Assembly: GCA_029060755.1 (NCBI GenBank) | Contig: JAIDTI010000004.1 | Span: 1-64,000 of the forward strand | Direction of reading: 5' to 3' | Source: Ruminococcus sp. | GTDB taxonomy: Bacteria; Bacillota; Clostridia; Oscillospirales; Ruminococcaceae | DNA: 64,000 nt | In this document: positions 50,720-59,929 of the stretch, piece by piece | Layout of the letters: each line of letters opens with the position of its first letter | How positions within the stretch are numbered: the stretch's first letter is position 1 | Position numbers and translations under genes: made by a program | The notes under the pieces: model-generated | What the model was told of the DNA's origin: nothing | What the model saw: only the letters and a program-made list of their open reading frames with translations | Databases searched by the model: none

Positions 50720-51215
50720 AAAATTAAAGGAAAAGAAAGCAACTGTCGTTATGATTCTCGGTGTTGTCGGTTTGCTTCTCATTATGATTTCATCTGTTTT
50801 TGCGGACAAGGAGCAACCCGACCATTTGCCGTCCGACAAGTCTGTTTCAGAATCTGCTGATTATGATAATTATCGGCTTGAAACGGAGAAACGACTTGAG
50901 GAATTTCTTGAAAAAATTGAGGGTGCAGGTGATGTTGACGTTTTTCTTACTGTCGGGAGCAGTGAAAGATATGTTTATGCAGAAGAAGAAAAGAAAGTAA
51001 AATCAGATAACAAAACAGAGGAGGAAAATAAATATGTGATATATGGCAGTGAGAAAGAGCCTTTAGTTGAAACGGTCAGAACACCGCAAATAACAGGTGC
51101 GGTTATAGTATGTACGGGGGGAGACAGTCCCGCAGTTGAGGAACGTATTTATAAAGCCGTGTCATCTGCTCTTGGAATATCAACAGGAAAAATATATGTG
51201 ACTAAAATGAAATGA
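50706..51215 (+). CDS. spoIIIAG: Stage III sporulation protein AG
   Basis: TM then RLEEFLEKIEGAGDVDVFLTVGSS, ITGAVIVCTGGDSPAVEERIYKAVSSALGI. Confidence 0.93.
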   Translation: MNLLEKLKEKKATVVMILGVVGLLLIMISSVFADKEQPDHLPSDKSVSESADYDNYRLETEKRLEEFLEKIEGAGDVDVFLTVGSSERYVYAEEEKKVKSDNKTEEENKYVIYGSEKEPLVETVRTPQITGAVIVCTGGDSPAVEERIYKAVSSALGISTGKIYVTKMK

Positions 51216-51226
51216 GGTAATTTTTT

Positions 51227-51808
51227 ATGAAAAAACCAAATGTTATTATCGGAAAAAAACAGATTATAATGACTTGTCTTACACTTATGCTTGCCATTGC
51301 GGTATACATAAATTACGCATCTGCACCGCAGATTAATAAAAAAGGCGATATAATTGAGACGGCTGAAATGGGTGACACTGTAAACTATGGTGAAACGGAA
51401 TTTGTCGGCAATATCAATGAAAGTGCAGAGCCTGTAAATGCTGGCACTGATTCAGCAGACACGGACTATTTTGCACAGGCAAGACTTGATAAAATGAATA
51501 ATCGTGATGAAGCTGTCCAGACTTTACAGACGATTATCGGCGGTGGCGACCTTACAGAAGATGAACTTGTAATAAATGCACTTGATGCTGTTGAAGTTTC
51601 AAAGCTGATTGAAACAGAGGGAACTATTGAATCTCTTGTAAAGGCACAGGGTTTTGACGATTGTGTAGCGTATCTTGATGGCGAAACAGCAAAGGTTGTA
51701 ATCAAGACAAACGGGCTTGACAAGGCACAGGCAGCATCTATAAAAGACATTATTCTGACCGAAGCAAAAGTTTCAGCAGAAAATATAAGAATTTTTGAGG
51801 TAAAGTAG
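51227..51808 (+). CDS. spoIIIAH: Stage III sporulation protein AH
   Basis: TM protein with DYFAQARLDKMNNRDEAVQTLQTII. Confidence 0.93.
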   Translation: MKKPNVIIGKKQIIMTCLTLMLAIAVYINYASAPQINKKGDIIETAEMGDTVNYGETEFVGNINESAEPVNAGTDSADTDYFAQARLDKMNNRDEAVQTLQTIIGGGDLTEDELVINALDAVEVSKLIETEGTIESLVKAQGFDDCVAYLDGETAKVVIKTNGLDKAQAASIKDIILTEAKVSAENIRIFEVK

Positions 51809-51910
51809 TTGAAAAATATTTATATTTTTGGTATAATATAAAAATAGGGATATAATGTATATTCTGTTAAAATATTATACCTGAATCTTCGGCAAAATGG
51901 AGGTTGAAAA

Positions 51911-52246
51911 ATGGACGATGTAAAGAAAACTATTTCAGGCAACATTAAAATATCAGAGGACGTTATTATGACTGTCGCAAAGCTTGCTGCAACTGATGTT
52001 AAAGGTGTAGCAGGTCTTTGCGGTGAAATCAATAAAATGAGTAAGCTCAGAAATAACGGTGCTGTTATAATATCCACGATAGATGATGTTGTAGCAATTG
52101 ATGTGAAAATAAAGGTAAAAAGCGGTGTGAATGTTACTTCTGTAGCACAGGAAGTACAGACTGCTGTAAAAGATAATGTTCAGTCTATGACAGGTGTTGC
52201 TGTTGCAAGAGTGAATGTTATAATAGGTGGAATAGTTTTTAATTAA
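51911..52246 (+). CDS. Asp23/Gls24 family envelope stress response protein
   Basis: GNIKISEDVIMTVAKLAATDVKGVAGL, VNVTSVAQEVQTAVKDNVQSMTGVAVARVNVII. Confidence 0.93.
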   Translation: MDDVKKTISGNIKISEDVIMTVAKLAATDVKGVAGLCGEINKMSKLRNNGAVIISTIDDVVAIDVKIKVKSGVNVTSVAQEVQTAVKDNVQSMTGVAVARVNVIIGGIVFN

Positions 52247-52268
52247 AAAAAGACAGGAGAGGAAAAAA

Positions 52269-52682
52269 ATGTCAAGAATTGAAATAAGAGACAGTGCATT
52301 TAAGCTGATTTTTGAACAGCTTCTAAGAAATGACAATATTCAGGAACTTTATGAAGTTGCAGAGGAAGTTGAGGAAATCAAGCTTAATGACGAAGTAAGA
52401 AAAATGGTTGATGGTACGCTTGAACATTCAGCAGAACTTGATGAAATCATTACAAAATACAGCAAATCAAGAAAGCTTTCGAGAATATCAAAGATAAACC
52501 ATGCAATTTTGAGAATCGCACTTTATGAGTGCCTTTATGACGAAAGAACACCTGATAATGCGGCAATAAGTGAGGCTGTAAACCTTGCAAACACCTACAG
52601 CTATAAGGAAGATGCTAACTTTATCAACGGATTGCTTGGCGCATTTTATCGTGACCGTAACAGTGAGGGTGAAAATGCCTGA
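52269..52682 (+). CDS. nusB: Transcription antitermination factor NusB
   Basis: RIEIRDSAFKLIFEQL, LSRISKINHAILRIALYE, AISEAVNLANTYSYKEDANFINGLLGA. Confidence 0.94.
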   Translation: MSRIEIRDSAFKLIFEQLLRNDNIQELYEVAEEVEEIKLNDEVRKMVDGTLEHSAELDEIITKYSKSRKLSRISKINHAILRIALYECLYDERTPDNAAISEAVNLANTYSYKEDANFINGLLGAFYRDRNSEGENA

Positions 52683-53640
52683 ATTTCTTGGAATTGATAC
52701 AAGCAATTACACAACGTCAGCGGCAGTGTATTTCAGTGACGAAAATAAGATAGTACATTGTAAAAAGTTACTTCCTGTTAAAGAGGGCGAACGTGGCTTG
52801 CGACAGAGTGACGCAGTTTTTCACCATACAAAACAGCTACCCGAAGTTGTCAATGAACTTATTGATAAGACAGGCAGACTTGATTTTTCAGCAATTTCAG
52901 CATCAATACGTCCACGAAATGCGGACGGCTCATATATGCCATGCTTTTTGTGCGGAAGTGAATTTGCGGAGTTATATTCGGCATTGCAGGGTATTCCCAT
53001 GTATGCAACGTCTCACCAGACAGGGCATATTCTGTCTGCACTATATTCAGCGGACAGGCTTGACTATATAAATCAGCCTTTTATTGCATTTCACGTAAGC
53101 GGAGGTACAACGGATTGTTTATTGTGCCAGCCTGATAAGAGGAATATTTTGAATATATCTGAAATAGGTACATCTCTTGATTTGCACGCAGGACAGGCAG
53201 TTGACCGTGTGGGTCTTATGCTTGGACTGAAATTTCCATGTGGTATTGAACTGGAAAAACTTGCCAATAATGCAAGTAGACAGTTTAAAGTCAAGCCCGT
53301 TCTGAAAAACGGTTCTTGCTGTCTATCAGGAGTTGAAAACAAGTGCAAATCCATGCTTGAAAACGGTGAAACAATTGAAAATACAGCGTTATACTGTCTT
53401 GATTTTATAGCGGAGACTGTCATATCAATGACGAATTATGCAGTAAATGAATATGGAAATCTTCCGCTTGTGTTTGCAGGTGGTGTAATGTCGGATAAGC
53501 TGATAAGAGATAAAATTATTTCCCGATATAAAGATGCATCATTTGCAGAGCCTGAATTTTCGTGCGATAATGCGGCTGGAATTGCGATATATGCTTATCT
53601 TAAATATACGGAGGCGGAAAAATGCAGACAGTTACAGTAA
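52675..53640 (+). CDS. TsaD/Kae1-like (peptidase M22) paralog
   Basis: FLGIDTSNYTTSAAVYF, HHTKQLPEVVNELI, SHQTGHILSAL, FHVSGGTTDCLL; start at ATG 52675. Confidence 0.85.
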   Translation: MPEFLGIDTSNYTTSAAVYFSDENKIVHCKKLLPVKEGERGLRQSDAVFHHTKQLPEVVNELIDKTGRLDFSAISASIRPRNADGSYMPCFLCGSEFAELYSALQGIPMYATSHQTGHILSALYSADRLDYINQPFIAFHVSGGTTDCLLCQPDKRNILNISEIGTSLDLHAGQAVDRVGLMLGLKFPCGIELEKLANNASRQFKVKPVLKNGSCCLSGVENKCKSMLENGETIENTALYCLDFIAETVISMTNYAVNEYGNLPLVFAGGVMSDKLIRDKIISRYKDASFAEPEFSCDNAAGIAIYAYLKYTEAEKCRQLQ

Positions 53641-54809
53641 CGCAGATAAACAAGTATATCAGTTCTATAGTAAAAGGCGACAATAAACTGAAAAATATTC
53701 TTATCAGGGGTGAAATCTCAAACTATGTGCATCATAAAAGCGGTCACAGGTATTTTTCACTTAAAGACAGTACAACCGCAATAAAAGCAGTAATGTTTGC
53801 AGGGTGTGCAAATAAGCTTAAATTTCCTTTGCAGGACGGTATGTCTGTTATAGTTTCCGGAAGTATTACTGTATATGAGCGAGACGGCATTTATCAGATT
53901 AATGTGACAGATGTTATTCCCGAAGGTGCTGGCAAGGAGAGTACAGGACTTGAACAGCTCAAGAGAAAGCTTGAATCTGAAGGAATATTTGCACAAGAGC
54001 ATAAAAAGAGTATACCACATATGCCGAAAAAAATTGGTGTAGTTACTTCTCTTACAGGTGCAGCGATACGTGATATTATAAATATCCTGACAAGACGTTA
54101 TCCGCTTTGTGAACTTTATGCTGTAAATACTTTAGTACAAGGGGAAAACGCTCCTGAATCAATATGCAGAGGTATCACAAAGGCTGAAACAGCTGATTGT
54201 GATGTTATAATTGTCGGCAGAGGCGGCGGCTCATCAGAGGATTTGAGTGCATTTAATGCCGAATCAGTTGTAAGAGCAATTTATAACTGTAAAGTACCCG
54301 TTATTTCAGCAGTCGGTCATGAAATTGATTTCACACTTTCAGACTTTGCGGCTGATATGCGTGCGCCCACACCGTCTGCGGCGGCAGAACGTGTTGCGGT
54401 TGATATACAGCAGATAAGAGGTAATATAAATGCTCTTGAAAACCGCATGAAATATGTGATGTCAGGTATTATTGAAAGAAAAAGCAATGCACTTTCTGTA
54501 TTTGATACACGTCTTAATGCTCAGTCTCCTGAAAACAGGCTCAGACTTATGGAGGAAAAACTTGATAATCTGAATAAAATGGCAGAATCAGCGATAAACC
54601 GCTGTATCGACAGAGCAGAATCTCAGTTCAGGGAAAAAATAGGCAGACTTGAAAGTCTCAGTCCGCTGAAAGTAATGTCAAGGGGTTACTCTCTTGTCTA
54701 TAATGGCGAATCTCTTGTAAGAAATTCAGAGGATTTGACAGAGGGCGATACTTTGATTATCAGATTTGACAAAGGCAGTGCAGAAGCAGAAGTAAAAAAA
54801 ATAAGGTGA
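53622..54809 (+). CDS. xseA: Exodeoxyribonuclease VII large subunit
   Basis: TVTQINKYISSIVKGDNKLKNILIRGEISNYVHHKSGHRYFSLKD, GVVTSLTGAAIRDI, GRGGGSSEDLSAFN. Confidence 0.97.
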   Translation: MQTVTVTQINKYISSIVKGDNKLKNILIRGEISNYVHHKSGHRYFSLKDSTTAIKAVMFAGCANKLKFPLQDGMSVIVSGSITVYERDGIYQINVTDVIPEGAGKESTGLEQLKRKLESEGIFAQEHKKSIPHMPKKIGVVTSLTGAAIRDIINILTRRYPLCELYAVNTLVQGENAPESICRGITKAETADCDVIIVGRGGGSSEDLSAFNAESVVRAIYNCKVPVISAVGHEIDFTLSDFAADMRAPTPSAAAERVAVDIQQIRGNINALENRMKYVMSGIIERKSNALSVFDTRLNAQSPENRLRLMEEKLDNLNKMAESAINRCIDRAESQFREKIGRLESLSPLKVMSRGYSLVYNGESLVRNSEDLTEGDTLIIRFDKGSAEAEVKKIR

Positions 54810-54815
54810 TTTATT

Positions 54816-54998
54816 ATGAATGAAAAAGAAACTTTTGAAGAATCAATGAAAAAGCTCAATAATATAGTAAAAGAGCTTGAAAACGGTGATATTCCGCTTG
54901 AAAAGGCAGTGGAATTATACAGCGAAGGCGTAAAGCTTTCTGCTGTATGCAGAAAATATATTGATGAAGCAAAAATAAAAATTACGGAGGTTCAATAA
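54816..54998 (+). CDS. xseB: Exodeoxyribonuclease VII small subunit
   Basis: TFEESMKKLNNIVKELENGDIPLEKAVELYSEGVKL. Confidence 0.96.
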   Translation: MNEKETFEESMKKLNNIVKELENGDIPLEKAVELYSEGVKLSAVCRKYIDEAKIKITEVQ

Positions 54999-55000
54999 TT

Positions 55001-55891
55001 ATGAGTAGTTTTAATGAAAAAATGGCAGAGTATGTTGAATATGTAGAAAGTGAACTCAAAAAATATAACAACTATGCAGAGGAAAACAAACCGCAGGTTA
55101 ATCTTATTGATGCTATGAATTATTCCCTCGAAGCAGGCGGGAAGCGCATAAGACCTGTTCTTGTTTTTGCATTTTGTGAAGCTCTCGGTGCAAAAAAAGA
55201 GATTGCATCTGCACCGGCTTGTGCAATTGAAATGGAACACACGTTCTCACTTATCCATGATGACCTGCCTGCAATGGATAATGATGATTTCCGCAGAGGA
55301 AAGCCGTCATGTCATAAGAAATTTGGTGAAGCTATGGCTATTCTTGCAGGCGACGCTCTTTCTATACTTCCATTTGAAATTATTGCTGATGCTCCTGAAC
55401 TTACCCCCGAACAGAAAGTTATGATTATATCAGTTCTTGCAAATTCTGTCGGCAGAGACGGTATGATTGGCGGTCAGGTGATTGATATGGAAAATGAAAG
55501 CTGTACAGATATTGACGAAGAAAATTTAAGAAATATGTATCGCTGTAAAACAGGACAACTTCTTGCTGTTTCGTGCGTTATGGGTGCAATATGTGCAGAT
55601 GCTTCAAATGAAACTATGAGGGCTGCTGCTGAATACGGTTTCAGACTTGGATTTGCTTTTCAGGTTATTGATGATATTCTTGATGTTACAAGCACAACGG
55701 AAATACTTGGAAAGCCTGTTGGAAGTGACGAAAAACAGCACAAAACTACTTTTGTTACATTATATGGAATTGAAAAGGCAAAAGAACTTGCAGACGAAGC
55801 AACATCACAAGCTATTGAATGGCTCGGAGCTATTGATAATAATGAGTTTCTCGTTGAACTTACAGAGGTTCTTCTTAGACGTATAAAATAA
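55001..55891 (+). CDS. ispA: Polyprenyl synthetase (farnesyl/geranyl diphosphate synthase)
   Basis: GGKRIRPVLVFAFCEALG, HDDLPAMDNDDFRRGKPSCHKKF, FQVIDDILDVT. Confidence 0.94.
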   Translation: MSSFNEKMAEYVEYVESELKKYNNYAEENKPQVNLIDAMNYSLEAGGKRIRPVLVFAFCEALGAKKEIASAPACAIEMEHTFSLIHDDLPAMDNDDFRRGKPSCHKKFGEAMAILAGDALSILPFEIIADAPELTPEQKVMIISVLANSVGRDGMIGGQVIDMENESCTDIDEENLRNMYRCKTGQLLAVSCVMGAICADASNETMRAAAEYGFRLGFAFQVIDDILDVTSTTEILGKPVGSDEKQHKTTFVTLYGIEKAKELADEATSQAIEWLGAIDNNEFLVELTEVLLRRIK

Positions 55892-55926
55892 ACAAGGAGT
55901 GCGGAAAATTACGCTTTATATAGAAA

Positions 55927-57819
55927 ATGAATAAATATTTAGAGAACGGAAACAGAGTTTCACTTTCAGAACTTAATCTTCCAGAAGATTTGAAAAAACT
56001 TTCTGTAAATCAATGCAGATATATTTGTAATGAAATAAGAGGGATTCTTATAAATACTGTTTCAAAAACAGGAGGACATCTTTCGTCAAATCTCGGAGTT
56101 GTTGAGCTTACTCTTGCTATACACCGCATTTTTAATTCTCCTGAAGATAAAATTGTGTGGGACGTTGGTCATCAGGCTTATGTGCATAAAATTCTTACAG
56201 GCAGAGCAGATAAGTTCAGAACATTGCGCAAAGAGAACGGTATTTCGGGATTTCCAAAGCCGAATGAGTCAAAACATGATATATTTATTTCAGGTCACAG
56301 CAGTACATCTCTTTCTGTTGCCTGCGGAATTTCTGAAGCTATGCGCATACAGGGCAAAGACAATTATACTGTTGCTGTTATCGGTGACGGCGCAATGACG
56401 GGCGGTATGGTTTATGAGGCAATGAATAACTGTTCCTATAACAAAAGCAACATGATTGTAATTCTTAATGATAATAATATGTCAATCTCAAAAAGTGTCG
56501 GCTCGCTTGAAAAATATCTTACAACATTGAGAAATTCCGAAAAATATATTGACACAAAAAGAAAAGTTGAAAAAAATCTGAATCAGATACCTGTTGTCGG
56601 AAATAAAGTTGCAAAAGGTGTAAAACAGGTAAAAGATGCAATGAAATCAACCATACTTGAGCGCAATCTCTTTGAAGATATGGGCTTTATCTATCTCGGA
56701 CCAGTTGACGGTCACAATATAAAAGATATTGAGCAGGCTTTGCGACTTGCAAAATCATTTCACAAGCCTGTATTTGTCCACGTCAAGACAGTCAAGGGCA
56801 AAGGCTATCTTCCTGCGGAGAAAAATCCCGGAGAATATCATGGAATTTCAAAATTTGATATTGTAACAGGCAATCCCGAAGTATCGTCAGGGGACAGCTA
56901 TTCTGCGATTTTCGGAAAAGAACTTGTCAGCTTTGCTGAAAAAGATGAGCGTATATGTGCAATTACAGCCGCTATGAAATATGGTACTGGTTTGCAGTAT
57001 TTCGGCAAAAAAATTCCAGAGCGTCTTTATGATGTCGGAATTGCCGAACAGCACGCCGTAACTTTTGCGGGCGGACTTGCTTCAATGGGTCAGATACCTG
57101 TATTTGCTGTATATTCAACATTTCTGCAAAGAGCTTACGACCAGCTTTTACATGATATTGCAATCGGAGGACTTCACCTTGTTCTTGGAATAGACAGAGC
57201 AGGAATCGTCGGGGAGGACGGTGAAACGCATCAGGGAATGTTTGATGTGCCTATGCTTACATCAATTCCGAATACTGTTATATATTCACCATCAAGCTAT
57301 GATGAGCTAAGACTTTGCCTGAAAAAAGCTATATACAGTGAAAATGGTCTTGTTGCCGTGAGATACCCACGAGGTTCAGAGGAAGTGAATTTCAACAGAA
57401 ATTTTATAAGTCTTGACAGTATTTTTATAAAAAATCAGAACAGCGATACGCTTATAATTTCATATGGCAGAATTTTTAACGAAGCATATAAGGCACAAAG
57501 TATTCTGCTTGCGGACGGTATAAACTGCGATTTGTTGAAAATGACAAAAATTTTTCCTGTATCAAATAAACTTATAGATGAAATAAAGGCATATAAGAGA
57601 GTTGTTTTTTTTGAGGAATCAACAAGCAACGGCAGTATTTCCGAAAAAATAGGCTGTATGCTTATGGAATCTGGCTATAAAGGAGATTACAGCCGTGTAT
57701 CTGCAAAAGGATTTATCAGGCAGTCATCTGTTAAATCAGCACTTGAAAAATACGGACTCTGCTGTACGGAAATGGCTGACTATATCTGCATAAGGAGCAT
57801 GGAAAATGGCAAGACTTGA
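55927..57819 (+). CDS. dxs: 1-deoxy-D-xylulose-5-phosphate synthase
   Basis: SKTGGHLSSNLGVVELTLAIH, GDGAMTGGMVYEAMNN, YDVGIAEQHAVTFAGGLA. Confidence 0.97.
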   Translation: MNKYLENGNRVSLSELNLPEDLKKLSVNQCRYICNEIRGILINTVSKTGGHLSSNLGVVELTLAIHRIFNSPEDKIVWDVGHQAYVHKILTGRADKFRTLRKENGISGFPKPNESKHDIFISGHSSTSLSVACGISEAMRIQGKDNYTVAVIGDGAMTGGMVYEAMNNCSYNKSNMIVILNDNNMSISKSVGSLEKYLTTLRNSEKYIDTKRKVEKNLNQIPVVGNKVAKGVKQVKDAMKSTILERNLFEDMGFIYLGPVDGHNIKDIEQALRLAKSFHKPVFVHVKTVKGKGYLPAEKNPGEYHGISKFDIVTGNPEVSSGDSYSAIFGKELVSFAEKDERICAITAAMKYGTGLQYFGKKIPERLYDVGIAEQHAVTFAGGLASMGQIPVFAVYSTFLQRAYDQLLHDIAIGGLHLVLGIDRAGIVGEDGETHQGMFDVPMLTSIPNTVIYSPSSYDELRLCLKKAIYSENGLVAVRYPRGSEEVNFNRNFISLDSIFIKNQNSDTLIISYGRIFNEAYKAQSILLADGINCDLLKMTKIFPVSNKLIDEIKAYKRVVFFEESTSNGSISEKIGCMLMESGYKGDYSRVSAKGFIRQSSVKSALEKYGLCCTEMADYICIRSMENGKT

Positions 57820-58591
57820 TGCAGAACTTGTAGCAAGAGGTATTGCAAGGAGTAGGGAACGTGCAAAAGAGATGATAAAATCAGGCGCAGTTACAGTCAA
57901 CGGAGCGACAGCAAAAAAAGCATCTGATGATGTTTCGGCAGATGATGATATAAAATCATCAGAGCAGGAAAACTATGTCGGACGTGGTGCGCTGAAGCTT
58001 GAAAAGGCTTTCAATGAGTTCAGGCTTGACTTTACGGGCAGAATATGTCTTGATATAGGTGCATCAACAGGCGGTTTCACTGAATTTATGCTGAATCATG
58101 GTGCAGAAAAGGTATATGCTGTTGATGTCGGACATGGACAGCTTGCAGATATTCTGAAAGCTGATAAGCGTGTAGTAAATATGGAAAATACTGACATAAG
58201 AGAAGTAACTATTGACGATTTAGGCGGTGCTGTTGATTTTGTATGTGCTGATGTTTCGTTCATTTCTTTGACTAAAATTATACCGAAAATACATGAACTT
58301 CTCAGCAGAAACGGTCTTGCATCTGTACTTATAAAGCCACAATTTGAGGCTGGAAAAAAAGGTATCGGCAAAAAAGGAGTTGTAAAGGACAGAAAAGTAC
58401 ATGAGCGTGTATTGCATGAAACTGACAGTTTTTTTCGTCTGTCGGGATTTTGTCCGCTTGATTATACGTTTTCACCCATAAAAGGCGGAAACGGCAATAT
58501 TGAATATCTTGTTAAATTAAAAAAATCAACTGAAAATACATCTTTATATGATTTCAGAAAACTTGTTGATGAAGCTTTTGGAAGTTTATAG
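57806..58591 (+). CDS. tlyA: TlyA family rRNA methyltransferase / hemolysin
   Basis: S4-domain N-terminus RLDAELVARGIARSRERAKEMIKSGAVTVNG, CLDIGASTGGFTEFML, VLIKPQFEAGK. Confidence 0.95.
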   Translation: MARLDAELVARGIARSRERAKEMIKSGAVTVNGATAKKASDDVSADDDIKSSEQENYVGRGALKLEKAFNEFRLDFTGRICLDIGASTGGFTEFMLNHGAEKVYAVDVGHGQLADILKADKRVVNMENTDIREVTIDDLGGAVDFVCADVSFISLTKIIPKIHELLSRNGLASVLIKPQFEAGKKGIGKKGVVKDRKVHERVLHETDSFFRLSGFCPLDYTFSPIKGGNGNIEYLVKLKKSTENTSLYDFRKLVDEAFGSL

Positions 58592-58604
58592 GAGTGATAA
58601 ATAA

Positions 58605-59459
58605 ATGAAAGCTGTATTATACCCGAATTTTCAGAAAAAAAATGCTCTTAGCTGTGCAAGAGATGTCTGCGATGTACTTGATAAGTGCGGAATACAGGTG
58701 AGTGTAAGTGCGGAGTATATAAAAGAGTTCGGGGATAAAAACTTTGTTTTGTTTGAGGATATTGACAAGGCTGTAAAAAATTCCGATATAGTCATTGCAA
58801 TTGGCGGAGATGGTACAATTCTCCGCTGTGCAAAATTTCTTATCGGAACAGACGCAAAACTTCTTGGCATAAATACAGGTACTCTTGGATTTATGGCAGG
58901 ACTTGAAGCAGACCAACTTGACAGGCTTAAACAGCTTAAAACAGGTGAGTTTGAAATTTCTGAGCGCATGACAATTGATGTTGTTATTCACGAAAAAGAA
59001 AATAATATTGTGCTTACTGCATTGAATGAGGTTTCTGCACGTTCAGGAAGTTTCAGAATAAGCGATTTTGAGGTATATTCTGACGGCTACCTTGTGGGAA
59101 AATATCGTGCCGACGGCGTACTGTTCAGCACGCCGTCCGGCTCAACAGCTTATGCACTTTCAGCAGGAGGTCCGATTGTTGAGCCTGATTTGGAGTGTAT
59201 TGAGATGACTTTAATATGTCCTCATTCGCTTTTTTCAAGGGCAACTCTTTTTTCTGCTCAACGCAGACTGAAACTGACTGACCGTACAGCAGGTGATGAC
59301 TCAATAGTTATAAGTGTTGACGGTGATGTCAATAAGCGTATCGGTGAGAATGAGTCAATAGAAATAATGCGTGGCAGAAATAATCTTAAATTTGTTAATT
59401 TAATAGGCAACTCATTCCATGAATCATTGTGCAGAAAAATGTGTAAGCCCATAAAATAG
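58605..59459 (+). CDS. nadK: NAD(+) kinase
   Basis: VIAIGGDGTILRCAKFL, GINTGTLGFMAGLE, FSTPSGSTAYALSAGGPIVEP. Confidence 0.96.
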   Translation: MKAVLYPNFQKKNALSCARDVCDVLDKCGIQVSVSAEYIKEFGDKNFVLFEDIDKAVKNSDIVIAIGGDGTILRCAKFLIGTDAKLLGINTGTLGFMAGLEADQLDRLKQLKTGEFEISERMTIDVVIHEKENNIVLTALNEVSARSGSFRISDFEVYSDGYLVGKYRADGVLFSTPSGSTAYALSAGGPIVEPDLECIEMTLICPHSLFSRATLFSAQRRLKLTDRTAGDDSIVISVDGDVNKRIGENESIEIMRGRNNLKFVNLIGNSFHESLCRKMCKPIK

Positions 59460-59473
59460 CAAGGTGAGTATAT

Positions 59474-59929
59474 ATGAAAAATCAGAGACATGAAGCGATA
59501 CTTGAAATTATAGCGGAAAATGCTGTTGCAACACAGGAGATGCTTATTGAAATGCTTGCAAAAAGAGGTATAAGTACAACTCAAGCAACACTTTCCCGTG
59601 ATATTCAACAGCTTTCTCTTGTTAAACAGCGTGACGAAAACGGCACTTACAGATATACAATGCCTGCTGTTGCGATTGCCGAAAAAAGTATTTTTGAGGA
59701 GGCTGTTATTTCTGTCGATTATGCTATGAATATGATTGTATTGAAATGTCGTTCAGGTATGGCACAAGGTACTTGTGTAGCGATAGATTCTGTTCGTCAT
59801 GACGGAATAGTCGGGACTATTGCGGGAGATGATACTATTTTTATTGTTACAAGAAGTGAAACAGATGCAAAAAAACTTGCAAAGAAATTCAGAAATGATA
59901 TTTTCAGCGGAAAGCAGGGAATTATTTAG
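59474..59929 (+). CDS. argR: Arginine repressor family regulator
   Basis: N-terminal wHTH (RHEAILEIIAENAVATQEMLIEMLAKRGISTTQATLSRDIQQLSLVK) and C-terminal GTIAGDDTIFIV. Confidence 0.95.
   Translation: MKNQRHEAILEIIAENAVATQEMLIEMLAKRGISTTQATLSRDIQQLSLVKQRDENGTYRYTMPAVAIAEKSIFEEAVISVDYAMNMIVLKCRSGMAQGTCVAIDSVRHDGIVGTIAGDDTIFIVTRSETDAKKLAKKFRNDIFSGKQGII

Noticed and set aside
58617-59608. Minus-strand ORFs antisense to nadK/argR
   Set aside because: Shadow frames of conserved genes; biased composition.
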